64,000 nucleotides of DNA. Source: Thozetella sp. PMI_491. Lineage: Eukaryota > Ascomycota > Sordariomycetes > Chaetosphaeriales > Chaetosphaeriaceae. Each line of letters begins with the position of its first letter. Position 1 is the stretch's first letter. Under the pieces are notes generated by a model. That model was not told the origin of the DNA, did no database searches, and was given only the letters and a program-made list of their open reading frames with translations. Position numbers and translations under genes: made by a program. The stretch is taken from the NCBI GenBank assembly GCA_021432635.1, contig MU270034.1:591966-655965 (forward strand). The letters run 5' to 3'. Shown one piece after another: positions 44,296-55,456 of the stretch.

Positions 44296-45346
44296 TTAAA
44301 ACAACCCGTAAAACGCTACCCAACAAGCCCAAAGGAATACCGTGGTGTAAAAGCTTAGCTCGTGACGGTGGCTTCCACTAGGGCCTGTCTGATTTGTACC
44401 GGGAGCAACACTTCCAAGTATTGCCTCGTTTGCGCGGGGGCAGGCCATTTTCGCAGTATTATTAACGACCACGCCGCCAGAAGGGACATCATCGGAGACT
44501 GCCCAGACTACCAGTACCGGCCACGCAATACTTCCCGTGAGATTGTACGCAGCTATGTCGCCTTTCTCGTGGGGATTGCCCCCAAACCTGAGCTCATTCA
44601 ACGTGCCGTTCGGCCACTGACGGATCTCGCTTGCCTCAAATGCTATTCCGGTAGAGAATAAGGTGTTAGCGAGGATGCCCAGGGCTCTGAAGGCCAGTGA
44701 TGAACATACATGAAGCCGCACATCCACCTGGAAGCCCGTTTCCAGAGCAAGAAGGAAGGATCTTGCCGAGATCGGGACATTTGCAACTCGCCGATGACTT
44801 ATATGTATATGCTGTGTAGTTCTGGATATCTTTAATGCACTGATTGCTCATGATACTAGTGCAGCTTCCGTCGTCTGTCCGTAGGCTATCATTGTAATCA
44901 TCTGGCAGTGCCCATCGCATGATGCACATCCGCCACGATTCATCGACCACCGCATTGATTGAACCAGGGGCGCCTGTGAGCAGTGAATCTGGGATGACCA
45001 GCTGCAGCGTTGTTCCAGTGAAGACTTGATCTTGGTTCCCTGGACTAGTGTGATTGGCGAGGGAGAGCGGAATGTCGGCGGTGACTGCTATATTCCATGC
45101 CCATCCATCGATGATCATGTAGCCCGGCGGAGACCCATACGGTGCCGAGATATTGGGGCCAGGGAGCGGATATCTGCCGGTGGCATTTGGGGCAGCCAAA
45201 TTCGCATCAAACGAAGTCAGGTTTACGCCCCAAGGCGCAAGTTTGTCGTTCCCGTAGTTGTTAAAAGTGAAGTTTTCGAATTGGCCGTAAGCTGAGGGCC
45301 ATGCGGCAAAAGCCAAGCCAACAGAGCGCATGAGGGTGAGCTTCAT
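44296..45346 (-). CDS. Secreted, probably GPI-anchored glycoprotein, 327 aa
   Basis: Two exons, 44710-45346 and 44296-44642, in phase across a 67-bp intron (GTATGT donor, aatag acceptor). The frame is open up to 45481, but the Met at 45346 begins a clean signal peptide (MKLTLMRSVGLAFAAW), so I start there. The mature protein has many N-glycosylation sequons, several Trp, and Cys clusters near SWRMCIMRW, SSASCKCPDL, CSGNGLPGGCAASC. The C-terminus ends in a Ser-rich linker and a hydrophobic helix (FLWACWVAFYGLF), consistent with GPI anchoring. The W-x-I-RWALP and C-x-C-P pattern looks like an uncharacterised fungal surface family. Function unknown. Confidence 0.8.
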
Positions 45347-46019
45347 GATGAAGGCGTGGGAGGTTTCGTAGAAAGAATTGAGGAGAACAGCAAGGCGCTT
45401 TCCATGTGTTAGGGACATTATAGGTCTCGGCGGGGCGCAAGCGAAAGCGCAAAAGTCATCTGTCAGGAGACCGCCATGCAAAAAGCGATTTCTGTGCGTA
45501 CAAAAGTACTCACAAGGATGTTAAGACGTCATTCAGCATCCTCCCTTGCAGATCAGGCAGGCAAAAGGTCCCGTCTATTTGCTGCGGGCACGAGAGGAAT
45601 AGCTGTTGGTTGACACGGGCCGCGAGTCTCTAGGCAGATCGGCACGTAGGTAATTATTTCATGCAACCGCAGTTGGTGGCATACGCAGCCTCCAAGGAAC
45701 AGCGGGGTATGTGCGTTGGCTGCGCAACGAAGATCATGCACTGTTAGAGGTGGCTATTTGCAGTCAGGACTGGCCATGATTGAGCTACTTGGCTAATTTT
45801 TCGGCCCAGACGGTGCACAATGCCACGGCGATGGTTTAATACATCCCAGCTGAACAGACACATACCATACGGTTACAACTGGACGTTTATAGATACCCTG
45901 AAGCTAACTAGGACGAGCAGCACGAGCTACATCGTCCGGCAACCTTTACACGAACCCAGGTAATAAAAAGAGGCCAAAAATCATGAGGTTATTGAACTTG
46001 GTTTCTACTCTGAGCTGGA
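45347..46019. other. Intergenic stretch between two secreted-protein genes
   Basis: About 670 bp between the start of the GPI-protein gene and the end of the 112-residue protein gene, both on the minus strand. No gene seen. Confidence 0.45.
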
Positions 46020-46473
46020 CTACTTGGGGTCGATAGTGACCCCCGCAATGGTGGTCTGTTGGTTCAACAATCTAGTCAACAGCGCACGATGGCCGAGAGG
46101 GGCTGAGCTTCTTACCGTAGAAGGAATAACCTGGCACCCGTCGTTCTCGATAGTGGCGATGAAGCTCTCTTTGCAGAGCCAGTCAGCCCAAAGTGTGGCC
46201 TTCATAGCGTCGTGATCAAGACCATCGGCGATAACATTGTGTGCAGAGTTAACCGGGCTGCAAGCGAGACCTGAGCCGGGCTGCCCAGCGACTGCATCCA
46301 TTACATCGCCGGTTTCACCCGGAGCTGGGCAACTTGAGTTGTAGAAAGTCAAACTCCTGATGTTCCGGTCTCCAGTTAGCAGAAAGCCCACGGAGTAGGG
46401 ACTGAACATACCAAGCGAGCGATGGCTGGAGCATTGCCAGCATCGGTACGATAGAGCATGGAGCGAGTCTCAT
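46020..46473 (-). CDS. Small secreted protein, 112 aa, four Cys in the mature part
   Basis: Three exons in phase: 46412-46473, 46116-46356 and 46020-46055. Intron 2 is a 60-bp GTAAGA...CAACAG intron with a TTGACT branch site; skipping it would give a longer tail ending at the same stop. Residues 1-20 are a signal peptide. The mature protein of about 92 residues contains four Cys (NSSCPAP, LACSP, WLCKE, DGCQV) and no other recognisable motif. Small size, secretion signal and paired Cys make it an effector-like candidate by inference only. Same strand as the GPI-anchored neighbour. Confidence 0.7.
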
Positions 46474-47557
46474 TTTCTCGATTTATCGTGATTGTGGAAA
46501 AGGCGATTTATAAATGCAAGGAAGGGTGTGTATGTTTGTGTCGCATCCATAGCCAACCTGTCGAACGTGCTGCCTCTTATACTTCACGCAGGGCTTCCCG
46601 TCGCTGGTAGAGAGTTTGTCGTGGAACGTGTTTCTCGCTTCCTAATAGATGATGTTAGCTGCCGACCTTTTGTTCCATGCGGCATTACACTCCGTTGTTC
46701 GGTGAAGATGATGCTGATGGGCCAGATCGATGTCATCTAGAAGCACCATGGCAGCAAAGTTTACTGGTCTACTCCCCGCCATCTGCCTATCTATTGCTCT
46801 TTGCGTACCGAATTCTCTCAGTGTGAGGATCCTACAGATATCTCATCACCAACACTGAGAATCATTTCTTCTTGAGTACATTGCTTCGTCGGACAGCCAA
46901 TTACTCCCCAATGTTGACCTCATCGTCCAAAAGTCCGCACACCAGCCATGCCTACATATGGCAGAAAAGTGGCGCAGTCTTGCTAGTATCAGCTGGCAAA
47001 GAGACTGTGCAAGTAAGGCACGGCATAGGTTCTATCGTAATCGCAACTCAGGATCGACCGCAACGGCGAACCTCACCACCAACGAACGACAGTGCCACTT
47101 CCAACTCGTATATCTATCATGCAAGTTAGGAGAAAGAGACAACCAATTGCCAAAATTCCCCCCTGTTGGCACGACCCAGCAAGTATTGGCCAGCAGAGTG
47201 ACATGCCGATCAATCCACCGGCGTTGTTGGCTAGACTTTGAAACTTCGATCGATCAGACTTTATCCATATTCGATTCGTACAAAGGTCTCTGACTTCGAA
47301 TTGAGATACTTTTCACGTTGATCATATGTTTATCAGAGGATCAGGATTCGATACCATAATGCCTTGTTAATTCTTTCAGAAGTTCATTCTCGGTCAAAGA
47401 AATATCGTCTGGCTATTTGAGGATATATATATAGGTACATGTTGACTATGCTCGCTGACACCGATCTATCCACACATTTCACCAGCTATCCTACAGCCAA
47501 AATATATTTGATAGCATCATCATTTGTCTAGAAACTGTCAGACCTCGGATCCTGACA
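46474..47557. other. Divergent intergenic region
   Basis: About 1.1 kb between divergent secreted-protein genes. Open frames at 46872-47293 lack motifs. A TATA-like run precedes the gene at 47558. Confidence 0.45.
47423..47432 (+). promoter_or_regulatory. TATA-like run
   Basis: An alternating TA run lies about 125 bp upstream of the ATG at 47558 and could act as the TATA element for that gene. Sequence match only. Confidence 0.35.
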
Positions 47558-48717
47558 ATGCGGTTCTTCAACGTCTTTGCGATCTTTTCGACAGCCCTCA
47601 TTAGGAGCGGCGCTTCCATGAATCCTTTCTCTTTCTGCAAAGATGACCAATGCGGAGACTGTCCAGTGTCCGTAACCAGTGCTGGGACTGGCTTTCCCAA
47701 TTGTGTCACCTATAACTCAGACGATGTCTTCAAGAATCAAGGATTCCCAGGAGCCGCGGGCGGGTAGGACTCCTGGATAATCCTCATGCGAGAGAGCGGG
47801 TTGCCCCTGAATATCCGCTAACGAATATACGTTTTAGTGGATACGAGCCCTGGATTGATATTGCTCAGCCGGATCAGGGCTGCCAGATAATTGTGAAATC
47901 TCCAGCCCACACTACACTCCCCGGCTGCGGCTATACGATAGGATCCTTCGAGCAGGCGGTATGTGCGGTCTTGGACATAGAAAAGTCATTCATGGTACAG
48001 TACTGCTGCGGCATTGACCAATGCAAAGATGCAGGTGTACCAGTGAAGCGATTTTCCAGGCTTAGTGCCGCCTCCCGCAACACTCGTGCTGAGTCTGGGG
48101 GGATGTATAGCCTGCTGATCAGGGACGTCAACGGCTCGGTGATTGAGCCCACCGAAGTCGGCCATCCCCCGGGCATGAGTGGAAGAGACAAAATTCGGCC
48201 TTTTCAGCCTCACTCGGCCCGTTCAGCTTCTTCCTCCTCGCTGTTGGTCAAGCGCGGTTGTGAGGCTGGCTCGTGGGTACCCGAAGGGGACGACTACACT
48301 CGCCCTGCCGACAAGACCACCATCGTATTCACTGGGATCGGGTCGGAGCAGGAGGTGACGATCGACCATTCGCGTTCGCAGACATGGACGACCACGATTG
48401 GCGCGGAATTCGGATTCGAGGATGTCATCTCGATGGGAGTTAAATTGGAGATGTCATACGCTGAGAGCATTACAGACTCCCAGTCAATCTCATTCAAATC
48501 TGAGAAGGGTCAAACAGGAGATGTTGGCTTCACAGCTTATCTCAACTGCTCTAAAGGTATGAATCGTTGATCTTGAAGGTCTCTATATGTTGGCTAACTT
48601 GACTTAATAGGGAAAGGCACATGTGGTGGCGCGGAGGTAAACGGGGAAGTCTGTGCTCCCTATCACAGTGATTCAGGACAGATAGCAGGTATATATGCTG
48701 TAGTGATTCATAGTTAA
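47558..48717 (+). CDS. Secreted beta-rich protein, possible aerolysin/ETX-MTX2-like fold, 343 aa
   Basis: Three exons in phase: 47558-47763, 47838-48556 and 48611-48717. Residues 1-19 are a signal peptide. The N-terminal part has paired Cys (FCKDDQCGDCP) and an IAQPDQGCQIIV strand. After a Ser-rich linker with a dibasic site (KR before GCEAG) comes a domain of long alternating polar/hydrophobic strands rich in Ser and Thr, with SRSQTWTTTIGAEFGF and YAESITDSQSISF separated by a hairpin-like insert. That layout is reminiscent of the membrane-inserting hairpin of aerolysin or ETX/MTX2-type beta-pore-forming proteins; this is an inference from pattern alone. It could equally be a non-lytic secreted family. 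No catalytic residues seen. Confidence 0.72.
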
Positions 48718-49833
48718 GTATCTATATAGCGACAGACGACTTTACAGGAGATCTAGGATAGCTGCGGGCTACCTCATTTATTCAAGCACTCTCATCAAAC
48801 TTCGTTGCACGGCTATTTCGGCACTAGCGGCTGGGCACATGCGTCTCAGTCTCTTCGGGGGGGGGCGTGCTGTCGGTCCGAGTGTCTCGTTGTGGCAGTA
48901 AACATGAGGTAGCGAAGAGGCGGTGCGGGGCGTACAGACGTGCTCCTCGCTTCCAAGCTTCGCTTCGTCATTTCTACAGCAGCGGCGTCACACGTGACAT
49001 ATGTCTTGAGCAGAAGCTGCGGTCTGCCGGCGGACTTTACGCTCGGCTTTGATAAGAGGTAGTACTGAATAAAAACTCGAAGACATGATAAAACGACTCA
49101 CTAATTTTATTACAAATACTTTGCAAAATAGCCTTTCGTACCATAGGTGAGATACGCCGGAAAAGAAGACAGATAATCCAATAAAATGCCATCTCGCTCG
49201 CGGGTTAACTTCTGGCGCAACCTTGCGCGGCAGAAAAGCCGCATCACCTTACTCTTTAAAGTTTGGGTAAACAATTATACAAATAACTCGCCAGGATTAG
49301 GTTACCCAATTCCACATCGAGAATATTGGTGAAACTGTTTCGCATTGATGCGGAGTGACCACTACAGCGTATTATGACCGCTAGGTGCGAGCTCGGCATC
49401 CAACCGCAAAACATACAACAGTGTCACGAAGTAAACCTGGTTTACGAGCAGGGGGTATGAACAGGGGGAATCTTTTATGTACGTATATATACATGCTGAG
49501 TAGCTCTGGTTCGTTTGCTTTTTAGACCACACATTACATAGATCGTTCCATGTTCAGCTATATGGCTATATATTTGTGACAACCAGCTACATAGGTGCTG
49601 TCGTTTCTACACTCTAATCTAGCTATCCTCATGGTTACCAAATACACTTAGTCTAAACACGCTAAGTCCTCTACGAAGCTATCTCTTCACAGGGTTCGGC
49701 AGAAGCATTAATCGCGCGACAGGCCCCAAAAAAGCAATGTGTGGTCGTGGCTGTGGCTATCACTATCACCGATGCAGTGAGCAATAGTAGCCGAAATATG
49801 CAGTGGATAGAAAAACAAACAAAGCAGCAGCGG
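48718..49833. other. Convergent intergenic region
   Basis: 1.1 kb between the 3' ends of two genes. No gene recognised; an open frame at 48867-49052 has no motif. A G-run (about 48858-48865) occurs. Confidence 0.45.
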
Positions 49834-51024
49834 CTAATCATGGCGGCTTACTGGCAATTCGTCCATCTCCATGTCGATTGTCGCTACCGGTTTATACCTT
49901 GACCGCCTCGAGCGCCGCCTAAAGCACCAACAGCACAAACAACAGCTCGCAATCAGCAGCGCTACCATGGCAGTGATGCTGAGCACGACCCGGATGATAT
50001 GGTCGCCTACCCATGCAAAATAGCTGTTATCCCAGTTCTCCCACGAGTCGCCCTTAGTTTGCGTGAAAAAAACCCAGGGGTCGGCCCCTGGTTGACCGCT
50101 CATCAGCACCCGATGCAGCGGGCTGAAGTGTGCGCCCAACTCATCGTATCCCTTAACTGTACCATCTCGGCGCAGCAGCGCGTGGTACTTCTCGAACATG
50201 GCGGTGACAAACCACTGGCCGCTGGTGTAGCTAATGATTATATAGGGTAGAAACCAGTTCCAATTGTAAGAATGAAGCTTATCCGTTAATAGGCGAAACA
50301 GCGGGTGGCCAGGCTCGCCGCCGATAATGTTGTTGCTAAGCGCCCCGACATCGCCGTCTGTCGTGAAGGCTGGCAGGTAGGTCAAGGGTTCGAGACTCGC
50401 CGCGCATCCCTGTTCCAACAAAGTTAGCTATCGCCATCCCTAGTGCGCGCACGTTAATCTACTTACGTTGTCCAAGTCGACGTAGATGCCACCATAGTGA
50501 CGAATAACGAAATATTTGAGGGTGTCAACCCTCTGAATTGGGAATTTGTACGCATCGTATGACTCCAGAAACCAAGGGTATTCGACTTCTATAAAGGCGC
50601 GAGAAGATGTTATATCCCAGAGCTAAGCCTCTGTGAGTGACTGCACCGCGACCGCCGCTAGCGGAGCGCCACCCACCTTGAACTCCCAGTCTGGGTTGAG
50701 ATTGATGCACGTCTTTCTGGCATCCTCCCAATGAGAGGGCAGGGTTGAGTCGTTCGGATCATTCCAGTTCTGATAGATTTGGTGCAAGATCTTCGGAACG
50801 ACGGCTTTCCTGGTGTCTGTCGCGTTGTGCGCGTCGAGGACCTGAGGTTGGGTTATTCGGATACCCGCATGGGGCCCAAAGATGCCGAACAAATGCACGA
50901 AAGCAAAAATTCGAATGACGACGTCGACAATAACGATCGCGAGGCTGACGACCAGAACGATGTTGAGTAAGCTCACCCAGGACCTGACTCGCGACAGCGG
51001 CCAGAAGAGTTTGGTGGGTGGCAT
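49834..51024 (-). CDS. DXD-type glycosyltransferase with two membrane helices (MIPC-synthase/Och1-like), 359 aa
   Basis: Three exons in phase: 50677-51024, 50467-50622 and 49834-50409. An N-terminal hydrophobic helix (residues about 17-45) is followed by PKILHQIYQNW and NPDWEFK-LWD, typical of the Gly_transf_sug family (PF04488). Exon 2 ends in RHYGGIYVDLDN, the DXD metal and nucleotide-sugar site at 165-167. A second helix (VVLSITAMVALLIASCCL) near the C-terminus precedes a basic, Cys-rich cytosolic tail. This architecture fits Golgi mannosyl-inositol-phosphoceramide synthase catalytic subunits of the SUR1/CSH1 type or related mannosyltransferases; which sugar and acceptor is not decidable here. 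The first intron is 54 bp and removes an in-frame stop. Confidence 0.87.
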
Positions 51025-52929
51025 TCTCGCCTCAATTCTCTTTCGGGGAGTTCAGAAAAGAGAGGCGGGGAGAATAACTGTCAAGATGCTAGCGCGGATA
51101 AAAACGCGTCGCGCACGGCTAGCAAAGAGGATAGGCTAACCCCTTTTATTTAAGCGCGGATCACTGATCACTCTAACTAACCAAATGGGGTTTATGTAGG
51201 GACTCTGTGGGGCTTCTGTGGGGGCCGTTGTAGCAGCCGAACCAATGCTGTATACAGTGCTGTGCTGAAATAATGTTAGCTTATTACTAATAAGTGGGCT
51301 TGGCCAGGGGGTCCTGGTCGGTTCTGGAGCATTCTAGATAGGTACCGTCTCTACCTTCGCTCTGCCACTAGCCATTTCGGGCTATTTATCAGCCGAATTT
51401 ACCTTTTCTCATTGACTCTCTATCATGCCAGTATGTATGTAGTACATACTCTCTAGCTTGTATGTACGGATAGCGTACATTGACCTCTTGTGACGATTAC
51501 GGCTAGTCTGGGGCAACGTAGATAGGTGAATTCTCTCGGATATTTAGGAACCTGACTGAAATGCAATCTTCTGGTTGTGGCTATGCTATCTGCAGCATAT
51601 CTTGGCTGTGGCTGCCATCAAGATCCTCCGTGCTTCACTGGGCGAGCATACACTCTGACTATCATCTATTTCGCTCACATATATCACACCCTCAGCAGGA
51701 AATGGTAGGGCCTACTAGTTGTTAAAGATCATCGATTATTCGCCGACGGATACTGCAACTGCTTGCGCTGCCCCCGGAGCTGAGTGCGGATTGTGGAACC
51801 TCGGCTCCGAGCTGAGTAGCCAAGGCATTCCCGTCCTAGTCGGCCAGCTCCATAGCGAAATCGTCAGTCGGGTCCTAGCTTCAGTCGTGCAAGAGGCCGC
51901 GATATGTGCATACCGCTTCTTCAATGGTGGATGCCCCGCGCCGAAATGCCGTTTCTGCTGCGTCCTCGGGCGTGAATGTGGCTGTGGCTGTGAGTACCGT
52001 GCTGCTACCGAAACCTAGATGTGCTTACTGGCGAGTATGCAAGCTCTTTCAGACCGCCCTATCACTTCCTCGTGTCGCCAAGTCAGCCGCGGCAGCCGCA
52101 GACCAGGCGGCTGCAGGCCTGCAGTGTCACCTGTCCGGCAGCGAGAGGGGCCGAGAAGGGTAACTTTCGCAATCCAATACTGCCGGCAATGTGTCAGCGA
52201 GCAGCACGTCGTTGACCATTGCCGAAAAGACCCAACGGCAGGTCGTGGAACCTCGGGTTCGAGCAAGGCACTGCCGATCGTGCGACCTTCTATTAGTATT
52301 GTGCATTTCGAACACGCACAAGACGGTGGGGAACGTTGAACTCCACCGTCGTGTGTGACTTCAACTTCAAAAAGCTCGGCTGGCCGGAGGCGGAAGGTGC
52401 TACTACTGCAACTTTTGCAGCGAGTTTGGCTGCCTTGCCGCGGCTGAAACGAAAGGAACAGATGGCGAAGGCCTGCAGGTTCGGATATCAGATCGCATGT
52501 AATTGGCTATGGGCCGCCCAATTCATCCTGAGCTAGCCATGCCAAGAGTGGGCGTCGAAGAATACAACTCTTTTATGTTGCCAACGGCCCCCAAGAATCT
52601 GGGATGTCACCAGACCCGCTGGCTATCGAATTGGTGGACTGCGATTACTATCTAGATGGGCGTGTCCCTCGCGAAATACGAGCCCAGTCCAACAAGTTGT
52701 AATGGGGCAATTGATACACCCAAGCCATACGTTGAATGCGATGGCCTGTTTCGTATGTGATTCAAGCCTATGAGCGGGAAGCTAGGTCGACGATGCTTCC
52801 CGCATCCTTCTCCGGCGATCCGTCGTTCCCACACTTCACCAATAACTTGCTGACTTATTACTCCGTATCCATGTTGGATAGCCTACGAAGAAGTCAGCCG
52901 TGGGGAGCAGCCTCCGGCAGTCTTTCCAC
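51025..52929. other. Intergenic stretch with an unexplained GC-rich block
   Basis: No gene I can support. At about 51750-52260 the DNA is GC-rich and open in several frames on both strands; one plus frame ending at 52018 has many Cys (CGLW, CRFCCVLGRECGCGCE). No start, signal peptide or splice pattern gives a convincing protein. The remainder is ordinary intergenic DNA. Confidence 0.4.
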
Positions 52930-53322
52930 TCACTCGATGAGATTTCCATCCGGGTCTCGAATGTACACGCTCTTGAGTTTGGAGCGCGCCCCGGTCCGCG
53001 GTACTACCTCGCCCCCTTCTAGCACCTCTACCTGGGCCTCATGCAGCCTCTTGGCCACTTCGTGCACGTCATCCTGCACCAGAAAACACAAATCAGCCGA
53101 TCCAGGCTGGACGGTCTGTGCCTTCGGCTCGAACTCGTGCCCGCTCAAGTGCAAGTTGATCTTCTGCTGACCAAAGATGAGGGCGTGGCGGTGCGCTCCT
53201 TTCGAGGTGAAGGTGACGTGCTTCATGCCAAGGAACCGCTCGTAGAATTTGACCGTGGCGTCGATGTCCTTAACTGTTAGGACTAGGTGGTCCAGGGAGA
53301 CTGCTGTAGAGATCAAAGACAT
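52930..53322 (-). CDS. Glyoxalase/bleomycin-resistance/dioxygenase (VOC) family protein, 130 aa
   Basis: Single exon, complete. One full VOC module made of two beta-alpha-beta-beta-beta halves: LDHLVLTVKDIDATVKFYE with the first metal-ligand-type His at the start, FLGMKHV, an INLHLSG strand with a His, then DLCFLVQDDV and the terminal IRDPDGNLIE with the usual Glu. The length matches a single-domain VOC enzyme. Known members are glyoxalases, extradiol dioxygenases, epimerases or antibiotic-binding proteins; the substrate is not deducible. No signal peptide, so cytosolic. It lies downstream of a secreted or membrane alpha/beta hydrolase and an FMO on the same strand. Confidence 0.9.
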   Translation of the reverse strand: MSLISTAVSLDHLVLTVKDIDATVKFYERFLGMKHVTFTSKGAHRHALIFGQQKINLHLSGHEFEPKAQTVQPGSADLCFLVQDDVHEVAKRLHEAQVEVLEGGEVVPRTGARSKLKSVYIRDPDGNLIE

Positions 53323-53839
53323 TGTGCCGCTGGTGAGACGTCGCCAGCAAAATGAGTTGTGCTCGGAAGCGTGTGCGGCGCGGAAAAAAATGTGCTTAAA
53401 ACAGCTCCGTATTGAAGACAGAGATTCATCTCAGGCTGCAGATTAAGCTCGGCTAGATCGGGAGGGGTTCATCAAGACATTGGCCGACACCGGCCCGGGC
53501 AACATGAATTTTATGACCGGACGGAACCGATGGCAAATACGCAAAACCGTGCACATGAATGCGAACTTCAACGGCGATGTCAATGGTTAAAGACGCCGGG
53601 ACGCCGGGGAGTCTAAAGCGGATGGCTCTTCGATTGAATATGTTCGTCATGGTTTCATGGCACGACAACAACGACATTGTACCGCTGCGAAGAACAACTA
53701 GAATTTAGTGAAAGGTTTCGCGATTGATGCCGATTTAGGCAGCAGGAGCCATCTTAGTATAGCTGCGTCGGCAATGCTCCAATCGTTTCCTCAAGACCAA
53801 ATTGACCATAATTAGTACACCCTAGTAGCCATTGTGCTA
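53323..53839. other. Intergenic stretch
   Basis: About 500 bp between VOC and hydrolase genes, both minus. No gene seen; this should hold the VOC gene promoter. Confidence 0.45.
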
Positions 53840-55456
53840 TTAGACTCGACCTATTTTAGAAGACGCATCGTCGCTAAAGAACTCCCTGTTGTTCTTCTTC
53901 GGGAGAACACTAGGGTTGATGAATCGGGTGATGCCCAGACCATTCTCTCGGGCAAATTCGTTCAGGTTGTCTGCGCTGGTAATGCTGCCCCAGTTGCCTC
54001 TCGTCAGACGCTTAGAGACTGTCTGGACCGCTACGGCCGCTTCGTTAGAATTCCAGGTACAGTGGCCCGCAGATTCCACCAACGCCTGTCGGTATAGGTG
54101 AGACTCCCCGTTGTCTTCGACCCCGGCAGCATAAGCAGCCATTAGGGCGCTGGACCGCGTCGAGTCTCCGAGGGTGTTGACCTGGAGTACGGGAATCTTG
54201 GGATCGCCAGTCAGGGCCCGCTCTACCCAGTAGGACACCGCAGTCTCGTTACGCTCGATCCTTGGATACGCATTGATAGTGGCAAGATCGTCGGCGAGCT
54301 TGAGCCCGGTGTCTTTATAGAGCGCCTCCACCATATCTTTGGTGCTCCCTTGGGCCTTGTGGTAGAAATGCTTGTAATCGATGCCCGCGTTCCACGACAT
54401 GATGCCAGCAGGGTTGTCGTATAGGTATCGAATCCCTGCAGCATATATCGCCGCGTCTGTCACCGACCGAAGCATAGCTTCTAGCACCGCCGTCGAATTC
54501 TCTGGAGACGGCTTGCCTAGGTATGGGGCAAATGCGCCGCCCCATTGGGGTGCCTGGGCCACCGCACCAGAGAGTAGAATCTTAGCACGGCCTTCTGGGG
54601 TGGACAGAGCAGTCGCGAGTGTGGCGTTCCAGGCCTGTGAAGCAGCCTGGCGATCTTCATAGCTGATGCCGACGAGGGGGAGGCTGCTGCTGGGGGCAAT
54701 GAGGGCTTTTAGGGCAAATAGTAGGTCTAACCGCTGGTTTGACATGACGATCCCTTCGCCCCCATTGCTTGATACGGCTCCGTCGACCAGATCTGCAAAT
54801 GCTTCGGCCACTCCAAGGGCCACGCCTCCACCACCGGAGCAGCCGAATTGAACGATATGATCCGGCTTGCCAAATTCTTGCATGAATATGTCGATAACTT
54901 GGGCCTGTTCGTCTCGCTCCGCGCGTGGATCGAAGTGGAAGTCGCGGTCTGGCCGCCGGCTGGTGCCGGAATATGCGTAACCTGCCCCGAGGAAGGCCAA
55001 AGCCTGAGAGCTGTTGGAGGCAAGGTTGGTTACGGCGTCCAGGTCATTGATAAGGGCCCCCGTCCAGTTGGCGGGGATCCTGATTTGGTACTCCGTCCCG
55101 TCCTCTAGATAGCCATGGCGGTCTTGGGGGCCGACGCTGAGAAAGTCGCGACGCGAAGGAGCTGCCCAGACGGTGGTAACGGCTACGAGCTGCGCCGCAT
55201 ATCGCAGGGAAAGAAACATGGCGGGAAGGGAAGGTGGTTGAAACCTAGTGTTTGGCAAGGAGTAACTCGGAAGTATTACGACGGCCAGGAGCAGGATTAA
55301 GAGCAGCGGGACGACAAACGTGTAGCGACGGGCACCGGCGACCTCTCCATCGTCGTTCACATCAATCGGTCGCTTACCCCTCCCCAGGGCTTCCCCGCTG
55401 CTCTCTAGGGCGGATGAGGTGCCACAATAGACCAAATGATCCTGGTGATTCTCCAT
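53840..55456 (-). CDS. Alpha/beta hydrolase, secreted or type II membrane, up to 538 aa
   Basis: Single exon. Two starts are possible. The upstream ATG (55456) gives a cytosolic head of about 45 residues and a strong helix (residues 46-66), i.e. a type II membrane protein. The Met at 55219 starts a good signal peptide (about 20 residues) giving a secreted enzyme of 459 aa. The hydrolase core has GAGYAYSGTSR, the nucleophile elbow VQFGCSGGG (Ser 207 in the long numbering), VNTLGDSTRSS (likely acid region) and SAGHCTW (catalytic His). This matches a fungal alpha/beta hydrolase group with a Cys-Ser elbow and the paired Cys near the His, as in feruloyl esterase/tannase-like enzymes. Substrate unknown. 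Confidence 0.85.
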   Translation of the reverse strand: MENHQDHLVYCGTSSALESSGEALGRGKRPIDVNDDGEVAGARRYTFVVPLLLILLLAVVILPSYSLPNTRFQPPSLPAMFLSLRYAAQLVAVTTVWAAPSRRDFLSVGPQDRHGYLEDGTEYQIRIPANWTGALINDLDAVTNLASNSSQALAFLGAGYAYSGTSRRPDRDFHFDPRAERDEQAQVIDIFMQEFGKPDHIVQFGCSGGGGVALGVAEAFADLVDGAVSSNGGEGIVMSNQRLDLLFALKALIAPSSSLPLVGISYEDRQAASQAWNATLATALSTPEGRAKILLSGAVAQAPQWGGAFAPYLGKPSPENSTAVLEAMLRSVTDAAIYAAGIRYLYDNPAGIMSWNAGIDYKHFYHKAQGSTKDMVEALYKDTGLKLADDLATINAYPRIERNETAVSYWVERALTGDPKIPVLQVNTLGDSTRSSALMAAYAAGVEDNGESHLYRQALVESAGHCTWNSNEAAVAVQTVSKRLTRGNWGSITSADNLNEFARENGLGITRFINPSVLPKKNNREFFSDDASSKIGRV

